Numbered from the stretch's first letter, positions 16,130-24,882 are shown. The stretch is 33,097 nt of DNA from Flavobacteriales bacterium UBA1995 (GCA_002336475.1 DDCX01000090.1:1-33097); one strand, 5' to 3'. Numbers and translations are program-made. The notes: generated by a model not told the origin, from the sequence alone.

Positions 16130-17128
16130 ATGTTTTCTCCTTTACAATTCCAATTCGGATCGAATTCTGCTCCCGTCATCCACATCATCCATGAAAATGA
16201 TACATGGTTGGAGCCATTGCGCCTTGCCCTTGCAGAGCGTGCCTTGCCCTATGAAGAATGGTTCATAGACGACCTGGCCTTAGACCTCAATTCAACGCCT
16301 CCCGCTGGTGTGTTTTACAACCGGATGAGCGCAAGCTCACACACCCGGAACCACAGGTTTGCCTGGGAAGCCACGCGAGGCCTCATGGGCTGGCTCGAGG
16401 CACACGGCAGAAGGGTCGTCAACAACCGGCGTGCAACGGAGCTTGAGGTCAGCAAAGTGGAGCAGGCCATCGCCTTGCAGGCGAGCGGACTGTTGACGCC
16501 AAAAACCGTGGCAGTGACTGGTGCGCGGGCATTGCAAAGCGCAGCAGCTGATTGGTCTGACCCTTTTATCCTTAAACCGAACCGCGGGGGGAAGGGGACC
16601 GGGGTTCAGCTGATTAGAAACCAATCGGAACTGGAGCGAATTGTTGCGGAGTTCGACACCTACACCTTGGATGGCACGGTTGTCCTCCAGTCCTACATCC
16701 AGCCTGCAGATGGCCGGGTATGGCGCCTCGAATTTGTAGGTGGCCAGCACCTCTATACGGTCAGCATCGATGCAGGAGGGGGCTTTGAACTTTGCCCTTC
16801 CGATGCCTGTCAGGTGGGGAATTCCTTTTGTCCCGCCGATGGCAGGGCCAAGTTTGAGATTCTCGAAGGGCACCAACCCGCAGAGTTGGAGCGTTGCCTT
16901 TCCTTTTTGCGCGATTCGGGCATGGAAGTGGCGGCCATGGAGGCGGCCCCTGATGCACAAGGGAGGTTGCAGTTTTATGACGTCAACATCAATACCAATT
17001 ACAATGCCGCGGCTGAACAGAGGCAGGGGGTAGAGCGCACAGGAATGGGAGAGATTGCGTCATTTCTGGGACGGGAGTTGGAGGTGGTGAAGGCACAGTC
17101 CTTGGTCCAAAAACAGAATGCGTCATGA
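16130..17128 (+). CDS. ATP-grasp ligase (RimK/glutathione-synthetase-like) under attenuator control
   Basis: 332 residues from the ATG at 16130. The ATP-grasp fold is recognised by the nucleotide-binding strand and glycine loop FILKPNRGGKGTGV (Lys149, Gly-rich 153-158) and by the metal-binding segment DVNINTNYN beginning at Asp284. An Arg-containing strand (VWRLEFVGG) lies between them. The N-terminal 120 residues form the pre-ATP-grasp domain. A Cys-containing segment (LCPSDACQVGNSFCPADG) lies at about 222-239. ATP-grasp enzymes join a carboxylate to an amine or thiol via an acylphosphate. The substrate is unknown; the Cys-rich leader upstream suggests cysteine or a cysteine-derived compound. 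It overlaps the downstream flavoenzyme by ATGA, so the pair should act together. Confidence 0.82.
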   Translation: MFSPLQFQFGSNSAPVIHIIHENDTWLEPLRLALAERALPYEEWFIDDLALDLNSTPPAGVFYNRMSASSHTRNHRFAWEATRGLMGWLEAHGRRVVNNRRATELEVSKVEQAIALQASGLLTPKTVAVTGARALQSAAADWSDPFILKPNRGGKGTGVQLIRNQSELERIVAEFDTYTLDGTVVLQSYIQPADGRVWRLEFVGGQHLYTVSIDAGGGFELCPSDACQVGNSFCPADGRAKFEILEGHQPAELERCLSFLRDSGMEVAAMEAAPDAQGRLQFYDVNINTNYNAAAEQRQGVERTGMGEIASFLGRELEVVKAQSLVQKQNAS

Positions 17129-18273
17129 CACGGATGGCACCAAAACGGGCGGCCTTTATGGCTTCCCAAAAACCCAAGAGGGTCGCGGTAGTCGGCGGCG
17201 GGATTATGGGCGCAATGACAGCCGCTCATCTCATAGATCAAGGGGCAACGGTCACCTTGTATGACCCACACCTTTTGGGTCAAGGGCCCGGTGCTTCAGT
17301 CGATACGGGCCGAAGTTTCAGGGTGCACTATGGAGAGGACCAGGCTTTGATTCAGATGGCTGCCAAGAGTCGAAAACTGTGGCTGCATTGGGAGCGTGAA
17401 TTGGGAAGGCCCCTTTTGCACACCACTGGGAAGTTGCTGATTGAAGAGCCCGGGGACCGACACGCACGGGACAGTTGGATGGCGTTGCGAAGGATGGGCT
17501 TGAGGGCTGATAGGATGTCCCAAGGCGCCGTGTCTGAAGAGTGGCCTGGCCTTAAAACAGGCGCTGCCACCGTGGACCGTTTGGGGGGGGTGCTCGACCC
17601 CTTGGTGATTCTTCAAGGCATGCAGGTCTGGTTGACTTCAAACGGGGTAGATTTTCGCGGAGAAGCCTTCGATGTGACAAGCCAGAGCGTGCAATGCTCA
17701 CAGGGCCAATCGGAATTTGATGCGGTGGTGTTGACAGCTGGAGCCTGGACCCGGCGCTGGACAGACGTTTCTATGGAGGTTACGCGCCAACAACTCGTGT
17801 ACTTTGATGCGTCTTCCTTGGGTGACCGGTTGCAACGGTTGCCAGTTTTTAGCCACATGGAGAGCGGGTTTTACGCCATTCCTACCATAAAAGATGGGCG
17901 GATTAAAGTGGCCAACCACCATCCTGGAGTGTTGGGCCATCCAGATGGTGATACCCGACAAGTTTCAGCCAAGTTTGAGCAGGAAGCACGGCAATTCTTG
18001 GCCCGATATATTCCCGAGCTGGCCGACGCTGATGTTGCCCGCAGGTACGTCTGTTTTTACAGTGGTACTGCTGACCGAGATTTCATTTTGGACCGAACCC
18101 CTGATGGGCTCGTCATTGGTGCAGGATTCAGTGGGCACGGATTCAAGTTTGCCCCTTTGATTGGGCGTGTTCTGGCAAATCTTGCATTGGGGTTCGAGAC
18201 AGAAATTAACCTCGATCGGTTTTCTATGAGCCGTCCTGCACTGCGCGGTGAACGGACGAAACTGGCCGTGTGA
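17125..18273 (+). CDS. FAD-dependent amine oxidase of the monomeric sarcosine oxidase type (DAO family)
   Basis: 382 residues when started at the ATG that overlaps the previous stop (ATGA); an internal ATG at 17158 (MASQKPKRVAVVGGG) is an alternative. The Rossmann FAD motif VVGGGIMGAM lies at 22-31. Near the C terminus RYVCFYSGTADRDFILDRTP places Cys310 where monomeric sarcosine oxidase and N-methyltryptophan oxidase bind FAD covalently. The following GAGFSGHGFKFAP is the matching family signature. Such enzymes oxidise secondary or N-methyl amino acids, producing hydrogen peroxide. The substrate here is unknown. Tight coupling to the ATP-grasp ligase suggests it acts on that enzyme's substrate or product. 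It ends 13 bases from the convergent small membrane protein gene. Confidence 0.85.
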   Translation: MTRMAPKRAAFMASQKPKRVAVVGGGIMGAMTAAHLIDQGATVTLYDPHLLGQGPGASVDTGRSFRVHYGEDQALIQMAAKSRKLWLHWERELGRPLLHTTGKLLIEEPGDRHARDSWMALRRMGLRADRMSQGAVSEEWPGLKTGAATVDRLGGVLDPLVILQGMQVWLTSNGVDFRGEAFDVTSQSVQCSQGQSEFDAVVLTAGAWTRRWTDVSMEVTRQQLVYFDASSLGDRLQRLPVFSHMESGFYAIPTIKDGRIKVANHHPGVLGHPDGDTRQVSAKFEQEARQFLARYIPELADADVARRYVCFYSGTADRDFILDRTPDGLVIGAGFSGHGFKFAPLIGRVLANLALGFETEINLDRFSMSRPALRGERTKLAV

Positions 18274-18286
18274 GCTGTAACCGATA

Positions 18287-18556
18287 TCAATGGTCCTGGT
18301 CCTCCTTGGGAGTAGACCGGATCCATGCACGGGCCAATGACATCATCAGGAGGGTGAATGCAACCGTGCAGGCTGCAGCGTATCCCACTGTACCCTGGGG
18401 TTCAGGGACATCCAAGCTGTCTGCCCTTAATTGAGCCAGGCGCAGGCGTGCATTGCGCACAATAAAGTGGCTGCCCCATGCTACCAATGGAGCGAGGACA
18501 AGCCAAGCTCGAAACCAAGGCTCGTAGGCAGTCCAAGGGGTTGACTTGACTTTCAT
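18287..18556 (-). CDS. Small two-helix membrane protein
   Basis: 89 residues starting at the ATG at 18556, which overlaps the yggS stop as ATGA. Upstream in-frame starts would lie inside yggS and are rejected. Two hydrophobic segments are visible (about 14-34, WFRAWLVLAPLVAWGSHFIV, and about 57-77, GYAAACTVAFTLLMMSLA) with a charged C terminus. I do not recognise a family. Its position as the last gene of the serine/YggS run is the only clue. Confidence 0.6.
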   Translation of the reverse strand: MKVKSTPWTAYEPWFRAWLVLAPLVAWGSHFIVRNARLRLAQLRADSLDVPEPQGTVGYAAACTVAFTLLMMSLARAWIRSTPKEDQDH

Positions 18557-19239
18557 CGTTGGCCAAAAATTGAACTTCCAATGCGCACCATGTTGCTTCC
18601 ATTGTCGACCGCAATGTGCCAATCCCCACTCATGCCCATGGACAGGGTGTCCCAACCCAATGGTCCCTTGAATTGGTCAAACAGCTTTCTGAGTCCCTGA
18701 AATTCACGTGCCACCTGGGCACGGTCGTCTGTAAAGGTGGCCATGCCCATGAGCCCTTTGACCTCTACGTGGGGCCACAGGCCCGATTCGAGTTGTTCCA
18801 GGATTACGGTCAGTTCTGACTCAGACAGCCCGAATTTGCTGCTTTCTTGGGCAATGTGAAGCTGGAGTAGTACCGAGATGGTGCGCTTGTTTGCGGCAGC
18901 CCTTTTGTCAATTTCGTCCAGCAAGGCCGGCTGTTCGACGGCGTGAATCAGTCCGACAAATGGCGCGATGTATTTGACTTTGTTTTTCTGAAGGGTGCCA
19001 ATCTGGTGCCATGACAAGTCCGGATAATCAGAGGGTCGTCCTGAGTCAGGGTGGGTCAAGGCTTCATGTTTGCCCACCAATTCTTGAACCCGGTTTTCAC
19101 CGAAACTTCGCGCACCTGCTGAATAGGCTTGCTCTACAGCTGAAACGGGTTTTGTTTTGCTGACCGCCACCACATGCACATCTGCAGGAACTTGAGCCCT
19201 GACCTCGTTCCACTGTTTTGCGATGTCACTTCCTTCCAT
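18553..19239 (-). CDS. Pyridoxal-phosphate homeostasis protein (YggS/PLPBP family)
   Basis: 228 residues from the ATG at 19239; a TTG-initiated extension to 19272 would overlap DUF1015 and is rejected. The PLP-binding Lys is in VAVSKTKP (Lys28). The rest is a single alanine-racemase-like TIM barrel: SFGENRVQEL, WHQIGTLQKNKVKYI, LLQLHIAQESSKFGL, MGMATFTDD and the phosphate-binding MGMSGDWHIAVDNGSNMVRIGSSIFG. These proteins buffer PLP and influence amino-acid metabolism. The neighbouring serC is a PLP enzyme, which fits the context. It lies 10 bases after the DUF1015 stop. Confidence 0.94.
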   Translation of the reverse strand: MEGSDIAKQWNEVRAQVPADVHVVAVSKTKPVSAVEQAYSAGARSFGENRVQELVGKHEALTHPDSGRPSDYPDLSWHQIGTLQKNKVKYIAPFVGLIHAVEQPALLDEIDKRAAANKRTISVLLQLHIAQESSKFGLSESELTVILEQLESGLWPHVEVKGLMGMATFTDDRAQVAREFQGLRKLFDQFKGPLGWDTLSMGMSGDWHIAVDNGSNMVRIGSSIFGQR

Positions 19240-19249
19240 GGCACAAAGG

Positions 19250-20458
19250 TCAGGATGCCGGCCCGAAATCAAAGAGGGTCATGCCACTGCGCAGTTTAGG
19301 CGCGATCCAGGTGCTTTTGGGCGGCAAATGACGGCCATGGTCTGCCACTTGTTGGAGCCCTTTAAAGGTCATCGGGGGCATGATGAAAGTGAGGCTGCGT
19401 GGGTCAGAACTGGCGGCTTCAAGTTCTGCAGGGGATGCATCTCCTGCGATGTAGCCCAGCCGGCGATCCGTGCGGGGTTCGGCAATGCCAAAAAGGGGGT
19501 CCAACACCTCGTTTTGGAGCCACTCGGCGGCAGTGATGCCTTGAGCTTCCATGGCTTTCGCAATGTGCAACTCTCCGACAATGGCCCCCCGCAAGAGAAT
19601 GCTTCCTGTGGAAGGTTCTGTGCGCTTGACCTCGGGGGTCCAATCGGTTCCTTGCAGCTGGGTCAGCTGGGCAAGGACCTTGGCGTATTCCTGTTTGTCT
19701 GTCGCCTGAACGGTCCGATGAAAACCTCGGAACATCAAATGTTCCCCTGAGACCAGCAAGGCCATAAAAGCATGGGCCCTTTGTTTGTTGGGATGCGTCT
19801 CCGCCAACCTCATGCTCGAAGCCACCCTATGATGACCATCTGCGATGTAGGCGTGATCCACCGTTGCAAATGCCGCTTCGAGTTTGACCAACTCAGACGT
19901 TGCCGGTCTCCACAGGGTGTGCCGGATTCCATCGGCGGTGGTGAAATCAAAGTCTGCATCCTGTTTGGTGACGCCACCAATGGCCTCGTCAACAAGAGGG
20001 TTATGGGCATGTGCAAGGAGGGTCGGCTCAGCATTGAGTCCCACTTCAGAGAGGTAGCGGGCAAATAGGTTTTCGCGGTTCGCCAATGTCGCTTCGTGCA
20101 CTTTGATGCGGCCGGCTTGGGCTTCAGAAGTAGGGATGAGGCCAACGACCCCTGTGCAAGTGCCCATGGGTCCAGATTGGCTCAAGACATAGTAATTCTG
20201 TCGCTCATCACGTTCTAGCCATCCCCTTTCCAGAAAGCCGGTATAGGCTTTTCGGACAGCTTGCAGGTCTTTGCTCGAGTCCAAATCACCATCTGGATGA
20301 ATGACGTGGAGATAACTGTATGGATTGCGGGCCAATTTGTCTTGGAGCTCGTAATCACTGTAGCTCAAATAACTTCGGGTGGCCACAAGGTGGGCCTTAT
20401 CCCGACTGGGCAAAACACCCTGAAAGGGCTGCAATAGGAGGGGCGGCTTCGTTTTCAT
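19250..20458 (-). CDS. DUF1015 family protein of the serine biosynthesis cluster
   Basis: 402 residues from an ATG. It is recognised as DUF1015 (PF06245) by its N-terminal LLLQPFQGVLPSRDKAHLVA, by the RIKVHEATLANRENL segment and by YIADGHHRVASS with DGHHR at 207-211. The DGHHR motif resembles the active-site motif of ParB/sulfiredoxin-fold serine kinases; that similarity is my inference. The gene lies 39 bases after serA and 10 before yggS. From memory, serC-serA-DUF1015 is a recurrent arrangement in Bacteroidota. No phosphoserine phosphatase is present in the cluster, so a role in phosphoserine or serine handling is plausible but unproven. Confidence 0.87.
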   Translation of the reverse strand: MKTKPPLLLQPFQGVLPSRDKAHLVATRSYLSYSDYELQDKLARNPYSYLHVIHPDGDLDSSKDLQAVRKAYTGFLERGWLERDERQNYYVLSQSGPMGTCTGVVGLIPTSEAQAGRIKVHEATLANRENLFARYLSEVGLNAEPTLLAHAHNPLVDEAIGGVTKQDADFDFTTADGIRHTLWRPATSELVKLEAAFATVDHAYIADGHHRVASSMRLAETHPNKQRAHAFMALLVSGEHLMFRGFHRTVQATDKQEYAKVLAQLTQLQGTDWTPEVKRTEPSTGSILLRGAIVGELHIAKAMEAQGITAAEWLQNEVLDPLFGIAEPRTDRRLGYIAGDASPAELEAASSDPRSLTFIMPPMTFKGLQQVADHGRHLPPKSTWIAPKLRSGMTLFDFGPAS

Positions 20459-20497
20459 TGAACGGGCGCGCCGGAAGGTACCGGTAGCGGGTTCGAA

Positions 20498-21463
20498 TTA
20501 ACGCAATTCGAGAATGCGTTCAACGAGTTCGTCTCCAATCCGATCTTGGGCTTCTAGTGTTGCCGCACCAATGTGCGGGGTGAGCGCCAAACCGGGGACT
20601 TTCAGCAAAGCTGCGTCGGGGTTGGGTTCGCCCACGAAAACATCCAGAGCAGCACCCCGCAAATGACCAGATTCGACAGCAGCGCGCACCGCTGTTTCGT
20701 CCACCGTTCCGCCTCGGGCTGTATTGACCAACATGGATCCAGGTTTCATGGAAGCAATGCCTTCAGCGCCGAGCACAGGAGAACCGTCTGCTTGTGCGGG
20801 GACATGGAAGGTGATCGCATCGGCTTGGGCGAGCATGTCTTCCAGGGAAACCAGCGGGATTTCGACTGCTATATCTTGAAGTTTGGCTCCTCCGACAGGC
20901 ACTTGCACGTGAACAGTGCGAGAGGTGCCTTCGCGGTCCACACCTATGACATGCATGCCACATCCGAGGGCATACTGGGCCACGGCGGAACCGATGCGGC
21001 CAAACCCAACAATGCCCAAGGTTTTGCCGCGGAGCTCAATGCCCTTGGCGTATGCTTTTTTGAGCACCTTGAATGCTTCAGCGCCCTCTTCAGGCATGGC
21101 GTGGTAGCTGTGTTGCAGGGAGCGGGCCATGGCAAACAAGTGCGCCATGACGAGTTCGGCGACACTCTGTGAACTCGCAGCAGGGGTGTTGAACACAACG
21201 CGGCCTTGTTCACGGGCATATTCCACATCGATGTTGTCCATGCCCACGCCACCTCGGCCGATGAAGCGAAGGTGGGGACACGCATCGATCAGGTCTTGGC
21301 GGACTTTGGTAGCGCTGCGCACCAAAATGCCATCATAGCCTTCTTTGTTGAGGGTGTCGATGAGGTTGGCTTGTTCCACATGGTCAGTAGAAACATGCAC
21401 ACCCGCGGCCTCGAGTTGTGCTTGGGCCTTGGCAGAAATGCCGTCGTTGGCGAGAACTTTCAT
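20498..21463 (-). CDS. serA: D-3-phosphoglycerate dehydrogenase (short type)
   Basis: 321 residues from the ATG at 21463 (MKVLANDGIS); longer readings toward 21631 run into serC and are rejected. The NAD motif GFGRIGS lies at 153-159. The catalytic Arg250 is in NTARGGTVDE, Glu279 in DVFVGEP and His297 in LTPHIGAAT. It is the short form without ACT or allosteric domains, so feedback inhibition by serine through an ACT domain is not expected. It oxidises 3-phosphoglycerate to 3-phosphohydroxypyruvate. It lies 26 bases after serC. Confidence 0.94.
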   Translation of the reverse strand: MKVLANDGISAKAQAQLEAAGVHVSTDHVEQANLIDTLNKEGYDGILVRSATKVRQDLIDACPHLRFIGRGGVGMDNIDVEYAREQGRVVFNTPAASSQSVAELVMAHLFAMARSLQHSYHAMPEEGAEAFKVLKKAYAKGIELRGKTLGIVGFGRIGSAVAQYALGCGMHVIGVDREGTSRTVHVQVPVGGAKLQDIAVEIPLVSLEDMLAQADAITFHVPAQADGSPVLGAEGIASMKPGSMLVNTARGGTVDETAVRAAVESGHLRGAALDVFVGEPNPDAALLKVPGLALTPHIGAATLEAQDRIGDELVERILELR

Positions 21464-21489
21464 GATCAGAGGTAAAGTCTTGGTGAGGG

Positions 21490-22572
21490 TTAGCCGTGGG
21501 TACGCTCGAATTCTTTCATGACATCGGCGAGCACTTCGACGCTGGAGAGGGGCAGGGCGTTGTACATGGATGCGCGGAAGCCACCGATAGAACGGTGTCC
21601 TTTCATTCCATTGATGCCTGCAGCATCGCACGCTTCCAAAAACAAGGGGGTGTGTGCGTCGTTGGCAGCGGTGAACGTGGCGTTCATCACACTCCTAGAG
21701 CCGGAAGCCGCATATCCATTGAACAGAGGATTGCGGTCAATCTCGCCATAAATACAGGCTGCTTTGGCTGCATTGCGTTGCTGCATTTCACCTACGCCAC
21801 CCTCGCCTTTGAGCCAGCGCAACGTGAGCATGCTGGTGTAGATCGCAAAGACAGGCGGTGTGTTAAACATGCTGTCTTTGTCCGCATGCACTTCTAAGTC
21901 CAAATAACTGGGCAAATCACGTCCAGTCTTGCCCGCTTGGCGTGTGTCGTAGATGTAGAGCACCGTGCCTGCAGGTCCCATGTTTTTCTGGGCACCCGCA
22001 TAAATACAGGCGTATTTCTCGATGTCAATGGGCCGCGAAAAGATGTCCGAGGACATGTCGGCCACAAGGGGCTTGTCCACGATGGGGTCACCGGCGTACT
22101 GTGTGCCGTAAATCGTGTTGTTTGTGGTAATGTGCACGGCATCGGCAGCAGAAGTTGCAGGCAAGTCAGGGATGTGGTTGAATCCGCTGTCTTCGCTTGA
22201 GGTCAAGGCTTGTGCTGCGCCCATTTTCCGGGCTTCCTTCAAGGCCTTTTTGGCCCAGGTTCCGGTCACGGCATAATCCATGCTGCCATCGGAAGGGGTG
22301 AAGTTCAGGGCCGTTGTCAGGAAACCCAAGCTTGCTCCTCCTTGCAGAAACAAGACTTCATAATGGTCGGGCAAGCTCAATTCGGACCTCACCAAGTTCC
22401 GGGCTTCTTCCATGACGGCCACAAAGGGCTTGCTGCGGTGCGAGATCTCGATCAAGCTGAGTCCCCCGCCATCGAGCTCGCGCACGGCTTCGGATGCCTG
22501 CTGAAGCACAGATTCTGGAAGAATGCAGGGGCCTGCGGAGAAATTGTGGATGGTATGCGAGGTGGTAGACAT
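21490..22572 (-). CDS. serC: Phosphoserine aminotransferase
   Basis: 360 residues from an ATG, standard length. The opening HNFSAGPCILPESVLQQA is diagnostic, and the PLP Lys196 is in YAGAQKNMGPAG. FLQGGASLGF and the C-terminal GHRSIGGFRASMYNALPLSSV are also conserved. It converts 3-phosphohydroxypyruvate and glutamate to O-phosphoserine and 2-oxoglutarate. It is the first serine gene of the minus-strand run, 94 bases after the DUF4476 gene. That gap holds a repeated palindromic element. Confidence 0.97.
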   Translation of the reverse strand: MSTTSHTIHNFSAGPCILPESVLQQASEAVRELDGGGLSLIEISHRSKPFVAVMEEARNLVRSELSLPDHYEVLFLQGGASLGFLTTALNFTPSDGSMDYAVTGTWAKKALKEARKMGAAQALTSSEDSGFNHIPDLPATSAADAVHITTNNTIYGTQYAGDPIVDKPLVADMSSDIFSRPIDIEKYACIYAGAQKNMGPAGTVLYIYDTRQAGKTGRDLPSYLDLEVHADKDSMFNTPPVFAIYTSMLTLRWLKGEGGVGEMQQRNAAKAACIYGEIDRNPLFNGYAASGSRSVMNATFTAANDAHTPLFLEACDAAGINGMKGHRSIGGFRASMYNALPLSSVEVLADVMKEFERTHG

Positions 22573-22579
22573 GGTCAGT

Positions 22580-22640
22580 AACTCTGGAGTTCAAAACAAC
22601 CCGAATCGCTTGTTGTTGCAAGGGCAAAACCTCTGGAGTT
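22580..22640. repeat. Repeated operator-like element upstream of serC
   Basis: CTCTGGAGTT occurs twice, at 22582-22591 and 22631-22640, 49 bases apart. The serC-proximal copy is part of a perfect 5-2-5 palindrome, AACTC-TG-GAGTT (22580-22591). The distal copy is ACCTC-TG-GAGTT with one mismatch. Both lie in the 94-base gap before serC. They could be binding sites for a regulator of serine synthesis; no regulator gene is adjacent. Confidence 0.45.
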
Positions 22641-22642
22641 AC

Positions 22643-22743
22643 CCACAGGATTAACACGGCAGGTGCTCAGTGCGACGTTGAGGCCCATTGAATAAAAACA
22701 GAACGGTAATGTTGGGACGCGAACAGCCCTGTTAATCTGTGGA
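22643..22743. repeat. Long-loop inverted repeat across the DUF4476 stop
   Basis: CCACAGGATTAAC (22643-22655) is complementary to GTTAATCTGTGG (22731-22742) over 12 pairs with one bulged G. It encloses about 75 bases that include the stop of the DUF4476 gene. It may form an RNA hairpin in the DUF4476-serC transcript; no T-run follows, so it is not a standard terminator. Confidence 0.3.
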
Positions 22744-23350
22744 CCTCAGAGGGGGAAACAGGGGTAGCGGATTGGATGATTTGCAGCCGCCTTGCCTCGT
22801 CATCAAACGCGGAGGCCAAACGTTCAATTTGTGAGGCATTTACACATTTCCCTCCCAACCAATCCACGATGAGACTGAGCCGCGACGATTCAAAAGGGAG
22901 CCGCTGTGCCCGCGCCAAAACCTGAGCCACTGCTCGAGATGTGGTCACAGGAAAGCAGCCGGTGTCTTCAGAGGTCCAGGACCAGTGCATGGTGTCTGTT
23001 GCGCAAACAGCGGTCAGTCCCAGCGTGTCGCACCCCAACCAGAGCCGGCAGGTGTCGGCGTATTTCGGCCAAGGGACTTCGAATTGTAGCCGCCCTTGAA
23101 AACCACGGGCCCAACCGGTCAGCGAGGTGCCCCTGTGCACAGCAACCCCGACGCTGTCGCCAGCGGTCAGGGTAAAGTCGCCCAATTTGACCTGAAGGGC
23201 CGTTTCGGTCAAAATGCTGTCAGTGGGGGTGGCAATCCGTCCTTCTATGAAGAGGCTGTCTGGGGAAAAACCGCGTGCTTGACCGAGGGTCAACAAGGGT
23301 GCCGAACAGAGCCAAAAGACAACGGAAATATGACGGAACCAACCGGGCAT
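22667..23350 (-). CDS. Secreted DUF4476 domain protein
   Basis: 227 residues from an ATG. A signal peptide covers about 1-23 (MPGWFRHISVVFWLCSAPLL then TLGQ). A beta-rich middle section with four Cys (CRLWLGC, CATD, CFPV) probably carries disulphides. The C-terminal region from about 150 (RLSLIVDWLGGKCVNASQIE then RLASAFDDEARRLQIIQ) has the helical repeat pattern of DUF4476 (PF14771), common in Bacteroidota envelope proteins. Function is unknown. It lies 41 bases after the flippase gene on the same strand. Confidence 0.7.
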   Translation of the reverse strand: MPGWFRHISVVFWLCSAPLLTLGQARGFSPDSLFIEGRIATPTDSILTETALQVKLGDFTLTAGDSVGVAVHRGTSLTGWARGFQGRLQFEVPWPKYADTCRLWLGCDTLGLTAVCATDTMHWSWTSEDTGCFPVTTSRAVAQVLARAQRLPFESSRLSLIVDWLGGKCVNASQIERLASAFDDEARRLQIIQSATPVSPSEVHRLTGLFASQHYRSVFIQWASTSH

Positions 23351-23391
23351 GGGCCGGCAAAATTAACCTTTACTCAGCGTGGAATACCGCT

Positions 23392-24882
23392 TTACTGCAT
23401 CCATCGCTTCTTCAGGGCCTTAACTGGCATGCGGACGGCGATTTGGGCGAGAATGTTGTTGGCTCCATGTTGCAGGGAACGGGGGTAAAACCAGGCCCAT
23501 GCGAGGACTCCCGCGGTGGCCGTCAAAACACCCAAGCCCAACCTTGACAGCCAGTGAATGTCATGCAGGAAAGTGGCCGGGCCAGCCGCGCACAAGGTGA
23601 CCAATCCCAGGATGAGACCGGGACCAGCAGTCGACAACATTACGCTCCATCGAAGGTTCAGTTTTCGCGCAGTCAGTGTCAGCATTGCCAAGGCTTGCAG
23701 AAGCGTGGACACCACGACGCCCCAAGCCAGCGTCTTGAAGCCATATTGATAACCCAAGTAAGCCGAGAAAGTCAGGCCCGCGCAGAAAACAGCCTTGACA
23801 ATGGACGCAGCTCCAATGGTGTCAGTAGCCCGCACTGTGGCGTCGCACACCTTGATCCAACTGCGCAAAAAGACAGCAGCATATAGGATCCGGATGATGG
23901 GGACGGTGGGGAGCAGCTTTTCATCCAAAAGGGCCAGGACGAACTCCTCGGTATACAGCTCCAAGAGGACCACCCCGGGGAAGACGAGGCAAGCTGTGAA
24001 ATAAAGGCCTCCCAGGAAGATGTTTCTGAGGCGCTCTCGGTTTTCCTGCACTTCGCTCATACTGCTAAAGAGCACACTGTCGGAGAGTTTGCCGAGCAGG
24101 GTGATGGGCAGCGTCATCATGTAATTCGAGCGGTCATAAATCCCCTGGTCGGCGTTGCGACTCTCTGGCAAAAACCGTCCGAGAACAAGGACATCAAGCC
24201 GGGAAGCGGCGTAATTCAAAAAGTTGAATACCGTGCTGGATGCGCCGTATTTGAAAAGGGGCTGCGCAGGAGCGAAGGCAGGTTTGTGGATGCGAACGCC
24301 AGCCCGGAACCAGTAGTTCAAGCCCAGCAGTGCGTTTTGGGCCAACAGTGCGCCTGCATAAGCATACACCCCCCAGCCATTGTAGGCGGCGAGAATACCA
24401 ATCAGACCGTTGCCGATGGGCATCGCAATCAGAGAGGACCAAAACAGGTTTCGAAAGTCCATCTTTCGAATGAGCATGGCACGTGGAACCAAAGCCAATC
24501 CGGCCAATGGAAAGCTCAATGCAATGAAGCGCAGCAGCGGAATCAGATCTGCCCTGTGGTAGAATTGGGCGATGAGTGGCGCCGTAAAAAATGTGGTCAG
24601 ACCAAACAACAGTCCCAGAAGAAGGGACACCCAAAAGGCGGCGGAAACCTGCGCTTCAGTAAGAGTTTTGCGCTGGATCAGCGATGGGCCGACACCCAGT
24701 TGCGCAAAAATCTCAATGATGCCAATGATGCCAAGGGCAATCCCAATGATGCCCCATTCTGCCTCAGAGAGAAAGATGGAGAGGGCCTTGATGAAGGCCA
24801 GTTGAAAAAGCACCTGAAAGCCGACATTCAGGGTCTGCCATCGGACAGATTGGGCAAGTCGGCCTTCTGGGGCGTCGCTCAT
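23392..24882 (-). CDS. Wzx-type polysaccharide flippase (MOP superfamily)
   Basis: 496 residues with 12-14 hydrophobic segments. The N terminus ([20 protein letters not shown]) and the segment [20 protein letters not shown] are typical of the WzxC-like polysaccharide/O-antigen exporter family (PF13440). Such proteins flip lipid-linked oligosaccharides across the inner membrane. Its ATG overlaps the rny stop as ATGA (24879-24882), an unexpected operon partner. No glycosyltransferases lie next to it, although a Wza-like gene begins at 32931. Confidence 0.88.
   Translation of the reverse strand: MSDAPEGRLAQSVRWQTLNVGFQVLFQLAFIKALSIFLSEAEWGIIGIALGIIGIIEIFAQLGVGPSLIQRKTLTEAQVSAAFWVSLLLGLLFGLTTFFTAPLIAQFYHRADLIPLLRFIALSFPLAGLALVPRAMLIRKMDFRNLFWSSLIAMPIGNGLIGILAAYNGWGVYAYAGALLAQNALLGLNYWFRAGVRIHKPAFAPAQPLFKYGASSTVFNFLNYAASRLDVLVLGRFLPESRNADQGIYDRSNYMMTLPITLLGKLSDSVLFSSMSEVQENRERLRNIFLGGLYFTACLVFPGVVLLELYTEEFVLALLDEKLLPTVPIIRILYAAVFLRSWIKVCDATVRATDTIGAASIVKAVFCAGLTFSAYLGYQYGFKTLAWGVVVSTLLQALAMLTLTARKLNLRWSVMLSTAGPGLILGLVTLCAAGPATFLHDIHWLSRLGLGVLTATAGVLAWAWFYPRSLQHGANNILAQIAVRMPVKALKKRWMQ

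Noticed and set aside
16122..16262. An alternative ATG at 16122 just after the attenuator T-run
   Set aside because: It is out of frame with the ATP-grasp gene and stops after about 47 codons. The ATP-grasp frame begins at 16130.
20498..21631. A 377-residue reading of serA
   Set aside because: The extra 56 N-terminal residues are antisense-free but overlap serC and do not resemble the enzyme. The ATG at 21463 gives the canonical N terminus.
22639..22647. TTACCCACA, one mismatch from a DnaA box
   Set aside because: A single imperfect copy with no cluster, AT-rich region or origin-associated genes nearby.
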